Below, one piece after another: positions 18,287-27,143 of a stretch of DNA of 61,736 bases. Below the pieces are notes generated by a model that was not told the origin of the DNA, did no database searches, and saw nothing but the letters and a program-made list of their open reading frames with translations. Position 1 is the stretch's first letter. The number at the start of each line of letters is the position of its first letter. The stretch comes from an uncultured Saprospiraceae bacterium (GTDB taxonomy: Bacteria; Bacteroidota; Bacteroidia; Chitinophagales; Saprospiraceae), in assembly GCA_937923345.1 (NCBI GenBank), contig CAKZVJ010000033.1:1-61736 (forward strand), in the 5' to 3' direction. The translations under genes were made by a program, and so were the position numbers.

Positions 18287-19948
18287 ATGACATGTAGATC
18301 GATGATGATCATTTGCCTTGTATTTTCTATGCAAAGCTTATTTGCTCAAGCTCCACAAGATTGGTTTCATTTGGACAATGCAACTGATGGATACAATGGT
18401 GTAAGTACCAACAAAACATACAAAGAATTACTTAAAGGAATGACCTCAAATACTGTAGTTGTTGCTGTTATTGATTCAGGTGTAGATACAGAACACGAAG
18501 ACCTAGCTTCTGTTATGTGGGTCAACTCTGATGAAATTCCTGGAAATGGCATCGATGATGACAACAACGGATACATCGATGATATCCATGGTTGGAATTT
18601 TATTGGTGGAAAAAATGGCAATGTAGATAAAGATACCTACGAAGCCACTAGAGTGTACAAGAAACTCCATGCTATATATGCTAATGTCGACGGCTCTAAG
18701 CTAAAAGGAAAAAAGAAAGCTGAATTCGATAAGTATGTTAAAGTAAAAGAAGAAGTTGAATCAAAGAAGACATCCGCTGAGGCAGGGCTTGCACAACTTA
18801 GTCAAACAGAAGCATTGGTTTCTAGCGCCTTTGACGCGCTTGAAAAAGCATTAGGTGATAAACCATTAACAAAAGAAAATGTGGATGGTATCGATCCTGG
18901 TTCTGACGAACAATTAGGCATTGCTTTAAACATTATGGGTAGAGTATTTGCTCAAGGAGAAGACGTAGGAAGCATCGCAGAAATGAGAGAGGAATTAGCT
19001 TCTCAAATCGAAGGTCAAGGAGAATTTTATAAAGCGCAGGCAGAGTACGCATACAATCCAGATTTTAATCCAAGAACAGTCATAGGAGATGATTATAGCA
19101 ATTCTTATGAAAAAGGATATGGCAACAATGACTACGAAGGTCCAGATGCATTTCACGGTACACACGTATCTGGTATCATAGCAGCTGCAAGAAATAATGA
19201 CATCGGTATGGATGGTGTTGCCGATAATGTTCGTATCATGACTTTAAGAGCAGTACCAGATGGTGATGAAAGAGATAAGGATGTAGCTAACGCAATCCTT
19301 TATGCTGTTGACAATGGTGCTTCTATCATCAATATGAGTTTTGGTAAGGGATATAGCTGGGATAAGAAAGCGGTAGACAAAGCAGTAAAATATGCTAACA
19401 AAAAGGATGTTTTACTTGTACACGCTGCTGGAAACGCTGCGCAGGATAATGATACTGCAGAAAATTATCCAAGAGATGAATATTTCAAGAATAATGGAAA
19501 ACCTAAGGGAAAATTTGCTCCTAATTGGTTAGAGGTAGGTGCTTTGTCTTGGAAAGATGGCGCTGATCTTCCTGCTACTTTCAGTAACTATGGTAAGAAG
19601 AATGTTGATTTATTCGCACCAGGTGTAGCTATTTACTCTACTATACCAGACAATGAGTACAGAAATGCTCAAGGGACATCAATGGCCTCTCCTGTAGTAG
19701 CAGGTGTAGCTGCGATATTGAGATCATACTTCCCTACCCTTACTGCACAACAAACAAAAGAAATATTAATGTCATCTTCTATCAAGTCAACGGAAAAGGT
19801 AAACGTACCTGGTTCTGATGAGATGGTTCCTTTCTCACAACTTTCAGTCAGTGGAGGTATTGTGAATACATACACTGCTGTTCAAAAAGCTAAGAAAGTA
19901 AAAGGAAATAAGAAAGTGAAGAATGTAGGTAAAGTGGTATATCCATAA
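18287..19948 (+). CDS. Secreted subtilisin-like serine peptidase (S8)
   Basis: The 553-residue product has a signal peptide (1-20, QSLFAQ). The catalytic triad is visible: Asp63 in VVAVIDSGVD, His290 in HGTHVSG and Ser465 in GTSMASP; the oxyanion Asn is in HAAGNAA. About 225 residues separate Asp and His, far more than in subtilisin; the extra, from GWNFIGGKNGN to about 260, is Lys/Glu-rich and probably a helical insertion. There is no T9SS sorting tail; the protein ends with a basic VKGNKKVKNVGKVVYP. It is therefore likely a periplasmic or outer-membrane-facing peptidase. Monocistronic, with its own promoter box and a strong terminator. Confidence 0.93.
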   Translation: MTCRSMMIICLVFSMQSLFAQAPQDWFHLDNATDGYNGVSTNKTYKELLKGMTSNTVVVAVIDSGVDTEHEDLASVMWVNSDEIPGNGIDDDNNGYIDDIHGWNFIGGKNGNVDKDTYEATRVYKKLHAIYANVDGSKLKGKKKAEFDKYVKVKEEVESKKTSAEAGLAQLSQTEALVSSAFDALEKALGDKPLTKENVDGIDPGSDEQLGIALNIMGRVFAQGEDVGSIAEMREELASQIEGQGEFYKAQAEYAYNPDFNPRTVIGDDYSNSYEKGYGNNDYEGPDAFHGTHVSGIIAAARNNDIGMDGVADNVRIMTLRAVPDGDERDKDVANAILYAVDNGASIINMSFGKGYSWDKKAVDKAVKYANKKDVLLVHAAGNAAQDNDTAENYPRDEYFKNNGKPKGKFAPNWLEVGALSWKDGADLPATFSNYGKKNVDLFAPGVAIYSTIPDNEYRNAQGTSMASPVVAGVAAILRSYFPTLTAQQTKEILMSSSIKSTEKVNVPGSDEMVPFSQLSVSGGIVNTYTAVQKAKKVKGNKKVKNVGKVVYP

Positions 19949-19970
19949 TTGGATTACCTATAGTGCTAGT

Positions 19971-20016
19971 AAAGAAAGCCATTTCAAACATAAGTTTGAA
20001 ATGGCTTTCTTTATTT
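19971..20016 (+). terminator. Strong terminator after the subtilase
   Basis: A perfect 19-base stem AAAGAAAGCCATTTCAAAC / GTTTGAAATGGCTTTCTTT with a 4-base loop is followed by ATTTTG. It can also serve the convergent recF operon. Confidence 0.9.
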
Positions 20017-20041
20017 TGTATTAAGGTTTGAGCCCGCTCCA

Positions 20042-20332
20042 TTACATTAAAACTACTTCTTTTAAATAATCCTCGCCAAGCCATTCATTGATATTTTGCT
20101 TTATCTTTTCTCTTCCTAAGGTTAACTCATGCTTCACACTTGCAGAACTGATGTGCACATACAGTTTATTATCCTTAATTCTAATCTGAGTGGTATATCT
20201 ATTAGCAAGAGGATTCATTTCTTCAATCCAATAATTGCGGATTTTATACTCGTAATATTTTGGTCTCAGTTTGTAATGATCGATAAAACTGTTGACTAAA
20301 TCTTTTATCCCCTTATCGTTATGCCGATTCAT
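20042..20332 (-). CDS. DUF721/DciA-like protein
   Basis: The 96-residue product fits the short DUF721 family: the central YTTQIRIKDNKLYVHISSASVKHELTLGREKIKQNIN gives the typical beta-beta-alpha pattern (V-x-V x-S-x-x-x-x-x-E-L). DciA proteins load or assist the replicative helicase DnaB in bacteria without DnaC, and DUF721 genes commonly follow recF in Bacteroidota. Its start overlaps the end of recF by 14 bases, so it is translationally coupled. It acts in the cytoplasm. The helicase-loading role is inferred from the family and not visible in the sequence. Confidence 0.8.
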   Translation of the reverse strand: MNRHNDKGIKDLVNSFIDHYKLRPKYYEYKIRNYWIEEMNPLANRYTTQIRIKDNKLYVHISSASVKHELTLGREKIKQNINEWLGEDYLKEVVLM

Positions 20333-21431
20333 GAGTGGCTATTTGTCCCTGATTTACAATAAACTCTTTATGTGGTTTGGCTAGTTCTTTGACAATATTA
20401 TTTATGCGGTCTTCATCTGTATCCGTGATAAAAACTTGACCAAAAGTTTTTTCTTGGAGAAGATTGATTACTTTGGATACCCGTTCTGAGTCTAGCTTAT
20501 CAAAGATATCATCTAGTAGTAGTAAAGGCTTTATCTCTTTACGACGTCTCAGAAATTCGTATTGCGCTAGTTTTAAACTAATTAAGAATGATTTTCTCTG
20601 ACCTTGTGAGGCAAACTTTTTTAGCGCTTTCTCTCCAAATTTAAAAACTAGATCATCTCTATGTATGCCCGAGGAGGTATATTCAAGATAATAATCTTTT
20701 TCGAAAGTTGACTCTAATAGGTCTTTATATCTGCTTTCGTTTAGTTGGCTCTTATAGAAGATGTCTACAGGTTCATTCCCTCCTGATATCACTAGATAAA
20801 CTCCTTTGAATACTGGTAGGAATGCTTCTAAAAATAGGCTTCTCTTTTGATGAATATAGCTGGCTGGTTCTGCCAGTTGTTCATCATAAATGCTGATAAG
20901 GGTACGATCATATTGATTGGCTTGTCTGATTTTTTTGAGTCCAGCATTTCTTTGTTTAATAACTTTATTATAAGTCATTAGATGAGAAAGATAAGCAGTA
21001 TCTTCTTGGCAAAGCACGTTATCGACAAACTTTCTGCGTGTTTCACCACTTTCTTGGATCAACTTTACATCATCTGGAGCCACCATGACAATTGGCAGTA
21101 CCCCTATGTGCTCCGCTAACTTCTCATAAGGAACTTTATTCTTTTCGACTACTTTTTTTTGCCCCGCTTGATACTTGATCACTAGGTTCAAATCTTTGTC
21201 CTCAACATCTAAACGACTATCGATTCTATAAAAGCGCTCTTCGTGCTTAATCACCTGTCTATCAGTGACATTGAAATATGACTTAGTCATACATAAATAA
21301 TAAATAGCATCTAAAAGATTGGTCTTACCGCTCCCATTGAGTCCAATAAAACTGTTAATACCTGAAGAAAAGGCTAAGGACGTATCCTGAAAATTTTTAA
21401 ACTGTGTAAGTTTTATCTCCTTGATATGCAA
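20319..21431 (-). CDS. recF: DNA replication and repair protein RecF
   Basis: The 370-residue product has the RecF opening HIKEIKLTQFKNF, Walker A GLNGSGKT (30-37), the IHRDD block, the ABC-like signature SQGQRKSFLISLKLAQ, and Walker B LLLLDDIFDKLD. RecF loads RecA at gapped DNA with RecO and RecR. The start codon is a TTG at 21431: no in-frame ATG precedes the conserved opening residues, and the first residue aligns with the usual RecF start. It overlaps the DUF721 gene downstream. It is divergent from pdhA across a 220-base spacer that holds the pdhA promoter. Confidence 0.95.
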   Translation of the reverse strand: MHIKEIKLTQFKNFQDTSLAFSSGINSFIGLNGSGKTNLLDAIYYLCMTKSYFNVTDRQVIKHEERFYRIDSRLDVEDKDLNLVIKYQAGQKKVVEKNKVPYEKLAEHIGVLPIVMVAPDDVKLIQESGETRRKFVDNVLCQEDTAYLSHLMTYNKVIKQRNAGLKKIRQANQYDRTLISIYDEQLAEPASYIHQKRSLFLEAFLPVFKGVYLVISGGNEPVDIFYKSQLNESRYKDLLESTFEKDYYLEYTSSGIHRDDLVFKFGEKALKKFASQGQRKSFLISLKLAQYEFLRRRKEIKPLLLLDDIFDKLDSERVSKVINLLQEKTFGQVFITDTDEDRINNIVKELAKPHKEFIVNQGQIATHESA

Positions 21432-21606
21432 TTCTTAGGTATTTTGGCTGTAAGAGAATAGTATTTGCACAAAATCAATGAAAAGATGTATGAAATAAGG
21501 CCTATAATCATCTATTTTCTGGATTAATGCGTTAAACAAAAGTAGTTTCTTCAATTGAACAAAAAGAATTTTCAATGTCTAAAACACTTGATTATTCAGA
21601 ATGGAC

Positions 21607-21636
21607 TTTGCAGGAATCATAATATGCGCTATCTTG
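21607..21636 (+). promoter_or_regulatory. Promoter of pdhA
   Basis: TTTG (21607-21610), a 19-base spacer and TATCTTG (21630-21636) match the Bacteroidota -33/-7 pattern closely; the -7 box lacks one T. The start codon is 16 bases beyond the box. Confidence 0.6.
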
Positions 21637-21652
21637 CGGAAAAGTATAAAAT

Positions 21653-22681
21653 ATGGCTCCAGTGGCAACAAAAAAGAAAGCAAAATCTGGTAATAAATCC
21701 AAGGTATCAAAAAAGACTTATCTAGAATGGTATACTTTGATGCTGAGAATCAGAAAATTTGAAGAACGTGCGCTTATGATGTATGGGCAGCAAAAGATCA
21801 GAGGTTTTTGCCATGTCTACATAGGACAAGAGGCAGTAGCGGCTGGGATTGAATCTGCTATTACAAAAGATGATTGTATCGTTACCGCTTATAGACAGCA
21901 TGGTATCGCTATAGGAAGAGGAGTTTCTAGTGATGCAGCTATGGCTGAGCTTTATGGCAAAGAGACTGGTGTAAATAAGGGTAAAGGAGGATCAATGCAT
22001 TTTTTCTCTAAAGAACATAACTACTTTGGCGGTAATGGCATCGTAGGTGCACAAATCCCAATCGGTGCAGGAATCGCATTTGCTGAAAAGTATAGAGACA
22101 CTAAAAATCTATGTGTGACCATGTTTGGTGATGGAGCTGCTAGACAAGGCGCACTGCATGAGGCCTTTAATATGTCTATGGCATGGAAATTACCAGTCCT
22201 TTACATCTGCGAAAACAATGGGTATGCCATGGGGACCTCTGTAGAAAGAACCTCTAATGTACCAGATATTTACAAATTAGGTCTTGGGTATGAGATGCCT
22301 TGTGAAGCAGTAGACGGAATGGATCCTGAAGCAGTGCATAACGCAATCAGCAAAGCAGCTGCCCATATCAGAGCAGGTAAAGGACCATACTTCCTAGAAA
22401 TAAAGACGTATAGATACAAAGGGCACTCTGTATCAGATCCAGGCAAATATCGCTCTAAAGATGAGGTAAAGGAATACAAAGATAGAGATCCAATCAATGT
22501 CTTAGAAAAGAAGCTCATCAAAGAAAAGATGGCTACTGAAGCTGCTATCAAAAAAATAAAGGATGCTGTGAAAGCGGAAGTTGATCAAGCTGTAAAATTT
22601 GCTGAAGAATCGTCTTTCCCTGACGCAAGTGAGTTATATACAGATAACTATCTTCAAGATGATTATCCTTTCTTGACGTAA
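21653..22681 (+). CDS. pdhA: Pyruvate dehydrogenase E1 component, alpha subunit
   Basis: The 342-residue protein shows the E1-alpha plan: RKFEERALMMYGQQKIRGFCHVYIGQEA, the thiamine-diphosphate motif GDGAARQG...ENN (159-189), and the YRYKGHSVSDPGKYR loop. With the beta subunit it decarboxylates pyruvate and passes the acetyl group to E2 lipoate. The N-terminal 20 residues are Lys/Ser-rich and poorly conserved. The gene is alone here, with its own promoter and a terminator; no pdhB or E2 gene is next to it. Assignment to pyruvate rather than a branched-chain 2-oxo acid rests on overall likeness and is probable, not certain. Confidence 0.92.
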   Translation: MAPVATKKKAKSGNKSKVSKKTYLEWYTLMLRIRKFEERALMMYGQQKIRGFCHVYIGQEAVAAGIESAITKDDCIVTAYRQHGIAIGRGVSSDAAMAELYGKETGVNKGKGGSMHFFSKEHNYFGGNGIVGAQIPIGAGIAFAEKYRDTKNLCVTMFGDGAARQGALHEAFNMSMAWKLPVLYICENNGYAMGTSVERTSNVPDIYKLGLGYEMPCEAVDGMDPEAVHNAISKAAAHIRAGKGPYFLEIKTYRYKGHSVSDPGKYRSKDEVKEYKDRDPINVLEKKLIKEKMATEAAIKKIKDAVKAEVDQAVKFAEESSFPDASELYTDNYLQDDYPFLT

Positions 22682-22737
22682 AGAAATCATTCATCAGTGG
22701 TTTAAGACTATTTAAATCGAAGCTGATAATAGAAAAT

Positions 22738-22775
22738 AAAAAAGGCTAGCTTCGATTGAAGCTAGCCTTTTTAGG
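22738..22775. terminator. Terminator between pdhA and the P-domain operon
   Basis: AAAAAGGCTAGCTTC and GAAGCTAGCCTTTTT form a 15-base stem with a 4-base loop. A and T tracts flank both sides, so it can end both convergent units. Confidence 0.9.
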
Positions 22776-22818
22776 TTTTGTACTAAACTATTCCGTTTAA
22801 GCAAAGTCTAGTAGAAGG

Positions 22819-23763
22819 TTAAGCCACATAATTTTCTAAAGCTTCTTTGGCCAACTGTCGCATCTGATCGATGTTTACATCTTTCATATCAACTTTAGCT
22901 TTTTCAAGTACCTCTTTCAACTTATTAGGTGTAGAACTAGCTAACTTAGAAAATGAATTGATACCTGCAGTCTCCAAGGCTTTCTTAGCATTGCTATTCA
23001 CACCTTTAATGTTTAGCAAGTTGTCCACTGGTTCGTAATCCATAAACAACTTCCATTTGCGCAGTTTACCTACTTTAGTGTTGCCATCAAAATCTTGAAC
23101 TGACAACTTCCAAGTTCCATTTGTGCGTTCACCAGAAAAAGCTTTAGTAGAATTGGTGTCATAAGTCGTCTGCATGTACTTACCATCACCAGATTTATCA
23201 TGTAAAGTGATTGACTTTCCAGAAGGAGAAGACAACTTTACCACTAAATCTTTCTTATTGGGATGGTCAATATCTACGAGCACTTTCATTGCACTCACTG
23301 TTCCATTAAATCTGCAAAACTGATTACTTACTAAAGTTTCTGCTTTAGCGTTGTTTGTAAACACTTCATTAGGGCAATTTGCTCCAGGCTTGCAACCAAC
23401 ATTCAGAGACCAGTTATTTAATACAGATACGTTCTTATTAGAATGGTTTTTAGCAATTAGCTTCCATCTTCCCTTTGAGGTTGCTCCAACTAAGGAACTC
23501 AAATTTTGTCCTTCAAATGTTTTACGAAACGGAGTAGGCGCAACAGCGGCATTGGTATTTCCTTTAGCTTGTAAGGAAATCGATTTACCGTTTGGAGCCA
23601 CTAGTTCCAATTGGATATCGTCAGGATTTGCATTTTTAATATCTACATCTACTGAGATATTCTCAATATTACCTTCTTTAAGTACTTCTACTGTAGAAGT
23701 CAAGCCGTTATGGTCGCTAGGAATTCTTGAGTTTACTCTTACCTCCTTATGTAATCTAAACAT
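22819..23763 (-). CDS. Double P-domain protein with degenerate HhH-like C-terminus
   Basis: The 314-residue product contains two proprotein-convertase P-domain-like sandwiches. The first (about 15-125) has NISVDVDIKNANPDDIQLEL, APNGKSISL and GRWKLIAKNH; the second (about 145-240) has VLVDIDHPNKKDLVVKL, SPSGKSITL, NGTWKLSVQD and GKLRKWKL. The last 70 residues (LLNIKGVNSNAKKALETAGINSFSKLA) align with the helix-hairpin-helix module of its operon neighbours but lack the MHDPGSWP block. There is no signal peptide; the protein opens MFRLHKEVRVNSRIPS. P-domains are usually found in secreted proteases, so a protease-free, signal-less version is odd. Last gene of a four-gene operon. Function unknown. 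Confidence 0.8.
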   Translation of the reverse strand: MFRLHKEVRVNSRIPSDHNGLTSTVEVLKEGNIENISVDVDIKNANPDDIQLELVAPNGKSISLQAKGNTNAAVAPTPFRKTFEGQNLSSLVGATSKGRWKLIAKNHSNKNVSVLNNWSLNVGCKPGANCPNEVFTNNAKAETLVSNQFCRFNGTVSAMKVLVDIDHPNKKDLVVKLSSPSGKSITLHDKSGDGKYMQTTYDTNSTKAFSGERTNGTWKLSVQDFDGNTKVGKLRKWKLFMDYEPVDNLLNIKGVNSNAKKALETAGINSFSKLASSTPNKLKEVLEKAKVDMKDVNIDQMRQLAKEALENYVA

Positions 23764-23838
23764 ATATCTTTATTGAATTATTTTTTTTAAATTTTTGACT
23801 GCTGTCAAGAATGCATTGTGAATGAATTTGCAAATTTC

Positions 23839-24816
23839 CTATTTGCCTCCCATCAATTCATCTTGCAGTTTTTCTAACTTCTCCCATTCGTTTTTAAAAG
23901 CAAGATTAGATTGTCTTGGCCAAGACCCTGGATCATGCATTTGAAATCTGGGACCTGCATTGTTGAGCACCTTTTTGAGGCGGGGAACATCGGCTTCTGC
24001 CAACTTTCTAAAAGTCTCGATACCATCTCTATTCAATAGTGCCTCTATTTTCGGACCTATGCCTTCAATTTTTTTCAAGTCATCCTTTTGGATGGACATA
24101 AATAACTTCCACTTGCGTAACTTTCCGATACGCGAATTCCCTTCGGCGTCATTAACAGATAACTTCCAAGTACCATGAGCGGGCTGGCCAACTAGTGCTT
24201 TAGTCACATTATTTTCGTACGTGTTTTGTCCAAACTCACCATTTCCAGCTTTGTCGTGCAAGGTAATTGTTTTGCCAGTTGGTGATAATAACTGGACGGT
24301 TAAGTTTTTCTGATTTGGGTGGTCAATATCTACCATTACCTTCATCGCTCCTACTGTACCATCATACTTACAAAACTGCTCACTATTTAAAATTTCTTTA
24401 TCTGCATTTTTTGTAAATACTTCGTTTGGACAATTTTCTTTTGCTTGACAGCCAAAGTCAATAGACCAATTATTCAGAACACTCTGAGAATTATTTGCGT
24501 GATTTTTTGCAATCAGAGTCCATCGTCCTTTAGAAGGAGCACCATGCATCGGCTTTAAAGAATCTCCTTTGAAAGATTGACTATAAGCAGATGGAGCTCC
24601 AAAAGAACCCGATTTTCCTTGCTTTAATGTTACCGATTTACCATTAGGAGCAACCAGATCCAAATGCAGATTATCAGCCGAAGCATTTTTAATGTTTACA
24701 TCTACAGACAGATTCTCTATATTTCCTTCTTTTAAAACTTCTACAAAAGAAGTTAAGCCATTTTGATTAGCTGGAATACCACTATTAATTCTAGCTTCTT
24801 TGCGTAATTTAAACAT
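23839..24816 (-). CDS. Double P-domain protein with HhH/MHDPGSWP module
   Basis: The 325-residue protein is a paralogue of the next gene, with the same opening (MFKLRKEARINSGIP, then NGLTSFVEVLKEGNIENLSVDV). It has two P-domain-like sandwiches (about 15-125 and 145-238), then a C-terminal module of about 85 residues: DDLKKIEGIGPKIEALLN (helix-hairpin-helix), a second helical pair, MHDPGSWPRQSNLA and KLEKLQDELMGGK. The same module ends the 738-residue repeat protein encoded just upstream. There is no signal peptide or membrane segment. The shared module suggests that the operon products bind a common partner or one another. Function unknown; P-domain and HhH assignments are by motif only. Confidence 0.82.
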   Translation of the reverse strand: MFKLRKEARINSGIPANQNGLTSFVEVLKEGNIENLSVDVNIKNASADNLHLDLVAPNGKSVTLKQGKSGSFGAPSAYSQSFKGDSLKPMHGAPSKGRWTLIAKNHANNSQSVLNNWSIDFGCQAKENCPNEVFTKNADKEILNSEQFCKYDGTVGAMKVMVDIDHPNQKNLTVQLLSPTGKTITLHDKAGNGEFGQNTYENNVTKALVGQPAHGTWKLSVNDAEGNSRIGKLRKWKLFMSIQKDDLKKIEGIGPKIEALLNRDGIETFRKLAEADVPRLKKVLNNAGPRFQMHDPGSWPRQSNLAFKNEWEKLEKLQDELMGGK

Positions 24817-24898
24817 AGATATAGGAATTTTAATGAGATTAAAAAATAGGCTAGACAGTAGCAGTTGCTACTGTCTAGCTATGCTGACGATATCTTAT

Positions 24899-27115
24899 TT
24901 ATCTACCGCCTTGTAGTTTATCCTGCAGCTTATCGAGTTTCTTCCACTCCCCTTTTGCCGCAAGATTGGATTGCTTTGGCCATGAACCTGGATCATGCAT
25001 TCTGAATCTAGAACCAGCGTCATCAAGAATTTTTCTTAATCTGCTCACCTTAGCATCTGCTAATTGCTTCCACGTCATAATTCCATCTTTATTCAACAAT
25101 TGCTCAATCTTAGGTCCGATTCCTTCAATCTTCTTTAAGTCATCCTTTTTAGATTTTGCAACTGTAGCTTTCTTCTTTGGTGCCGCTTTAGCTTTTACCT
25201 TGGTAGTCGTCTTAGATTTAGATGTAGACTTTTTGGTAGCTTTTTTATTGCTTCCAGCCTTTACTTCTCTTCTTTCTACTACTTTAGCTCCTTTAGCAGT
25301 TCTTGTTTCACCAACGACTTGCTTAGAAACAACCTCTGTGTTCATATTCATCATCATACTCTTAAGCGAATCAAAGTCAATTTGCTTAACTACCTCTACT
25401 TCTTTGACGATTTCAATTGGTACTTCTTTTATAACCTCAATCTCTCTAATGACTTCTACTTCTTTCGGCTTCTTAGCCAATTCTTTTTCAAGTCTTGAAT
25501 TCTCCTTTTTTATAGAAGAAGCTTTGGAGTCTAGATCTTTGTACTTGGCTTTCCACTTATTGAGTTCTTTATCGTTAACTACTTCTTTTGTAACAATCTT
25601 TTCAACCTCAACTTTTACAGGAACTTCCTTAATAACTTCAACTTCTTTTGGCTTTTTAGCCAATTCTTTGTTTAACTTATTAATTTGAGCTTCGTACGTT
25701 TTACCGGCATCAGAAAGTGTCTTAATACGTTGATTAGCTGCAATCATTTTGCCATCGAGATCTCCGAATTTAGCTTTCCACTTATTCAGCTCTTTCTCAT
25801 TTACTACCTCCTTGATTACTTCTACTTCCTTGATTACTTCTACAGGCACCTCTTTGGTTACCACTTTTTCTACTTCTTTGATAACTTCAACTGGTACTTC
25901 TACTTTTTTAATCACTTCCACCTCCTTAGGCTTCTTGTTAAGATCTTCGTTAAGTTTAGCAATTTGAGACTTGAAGTTGATAGCAGATTTATCTAAATCA
26001 GCTATTTTGTTGTTAACCGATTTGTGTTGGTCTTCCAGTTCAGAGTAACGCTTTCTCCACCTATTAACTTCGTCTTCATTGACAACTTCTTTGATGACTT
26101 CAACAGGTACTTCTACCTTCTTTTCAACAATCTTTTCTACTTCTTTGATTACTTCTACAGGCTTTTCAACAATCTTTTCGATTTCAATTTCTTTAATGAC
26201 CTCGAAAGGGACTTCCTTAGTGACAATCTTTTCTACCTCTTTGATTACTTCTACTGGTACTTCTACTTTCTTTTCAACAATCTTTTCTACCTCTTTGATT
26301 ACTTCGACAGGTACTTCTACCTTCTTTTCAACAATCTTTTCTACAATCTTTTCTACTTCTTTAATCACTTCGACCTCCTTGATCACCTCTACAGGCTTCT
26401 CTACGATTTTCTCGATTTCGATTTCCTTAATTACTTCAACAGGAACCTCTTTAGTTACAATTTTTTCAACTTCTTTGATGACTTCAACAGGTACTTCCAC
26501 CTTCTTCTCAACGATCTTCTCTACCTCCTTCAGCACTTCTACAGGAACCTCTACTTCTTTGGTAACGATCTTTTCTACCTCCTTTATTACTTCCACCTCT
26601 TTGATCACTTCCACAGGCTTCTCTACGATCTTTTCTACTTCCTTGATCACTTCTACCTCTTTGATCACTTCTACAGGCTTCTCCACTATCTTTTCTACTT
26701 CCTTGATCACTTCTACTTCCTTAGGTTTTCTTGCTAAGTCAGCAGTTAAAGAGGCAATTTGAGACTTCCATCCAACACTAGATTTGTCTAAATCCATGAA
26801 CTTCATGTTGATAGATTTTTTCTCATTTTCTAAGTCTGCGTATTTCTTCTTCCACTTGTTCACTTCATCTTCGTTGACCACTTCCTTTATTACCTCTACT
26901 TCTTTGGTAACAATCTTTTCGATTGGTACATCCACGGGCTTACTCAATAAGCTAACGCCTTCTATTTCTTTTACAACCTCAACAGGTCTTTCTACAATTT
27001 TATCTTGGTATATTAATTTCTCTTTAGGTCGTCTTAATAACCAACCTATCCAGCCTCCTAAAAGGCCTAGCAATCCACCAAATAATAATGGTAACCAAAA
27101 ACACCATCCGAACAT
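24899..27115 (-). CDS. Membrane-anchored VEVIKE-repeat protein with HhH module
   Basis: The 738-residue product begins with a membrane segment (about 5-27, WLPLLFGGLLGLLGGWIGWLL) and a basic stop RRPKEK. Residues about 35-610 are dominated by runs built from VEVIKE, VEKIVEK and KPVEVIKEV, broken four times by heptad-like segments of 45-60 residues (for example NEDEVNKWKKKYADLENEK). A Lys/Ala/Thr-rich basic stretch (about 610-655, AAPKKKATVAKSKK) leads to the C-terminal DDLKKIEGIGPKIEQLLN...MHDPGSWPKQSNLA module (656-738). The VEVIKE runs step in sixes rather than sevens, so a plain coiled coil is doubtful. It may be a long fibre or spacer at the inner membrane. It follows the OmpA-like gene by 28 bases. 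Confidence 0.85.
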   Translation of the reverse strand: MFGWCFWLPLLFGGLLGLLGGWIGWLLRRPKEKLIYQDKIVERPVEVVKEIEGVSLLSKPVDVPIEKIVTKEVEVIKEVVNEDEVNKWKKKYADLENEKKSINMKFMDLDKSSVGWKSQIASLTADLARKPKEVEVIKEVEKIVEKPVEVIKEVEVIKEVEKIVEKPVEVIKEVEVIKEVEKIVTKEVEVPVEVLKEVEKIVEKKVEVPVEVIKEVEKIVTKEVPVEVIKEIEIEKIVEKPVEVIKEVEVIKEVEKIVEKIVEKKVEVPVEVIKEVEKIVEKKVEVPVEVIKEVEKIVTKEVPFEVIKEIEIEKIVEKPVEVIKEVEKIVEKKVEVPVEVIKEVVNEDEVNRWRKRYSELEDQHKSVNNKIADLDKSAINFKSQIAKLNEDLNKKPKEVEVIKKVEVPVEVIKEVEKVVTKEVPVEVIKEVEVIKEVVNEKELNKWKAKFGDLDGKMIAANQRIKTLSDAGKTYEAQINKLNKELAKKPKEVEVIKEVPVKVEVEKIVTKEVVNDKELNKWKAKYKDLDSKASSIKKENSRLEKELAKKPKEVEVIREIEVIKEVPIEIVKEVEVVKQIDFDSLKSMMMNMNTEVVSKQVVGETRTAKGAKVVERREVKAGSNKKATKKSTSKSKTTTKVKAKAAPKKKATVAKSKKDDLKKIEGIGPKIEQLLNKDGIMTWKQLADAKVSRLRKILDDAGSRFRMHDPGSWPKQSNLAAKGEWKKLDKLQDKLQGGR

Positions 27116-27143
27116 GTCTATATTTTTTTTAAGTTAGTTAATT

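Noticed and set aside
24966-27137. Long plus-strand open frames (up to about 240 codons) opposite the VEVIKE-repeat gene
   Set aside because: They are antisense to a low-complexity Lys/Glu/Val coding region, giving Ser/Thr/Phe-rich or Phe/Tyr-rich translations in several frames; an artefact of repeats.
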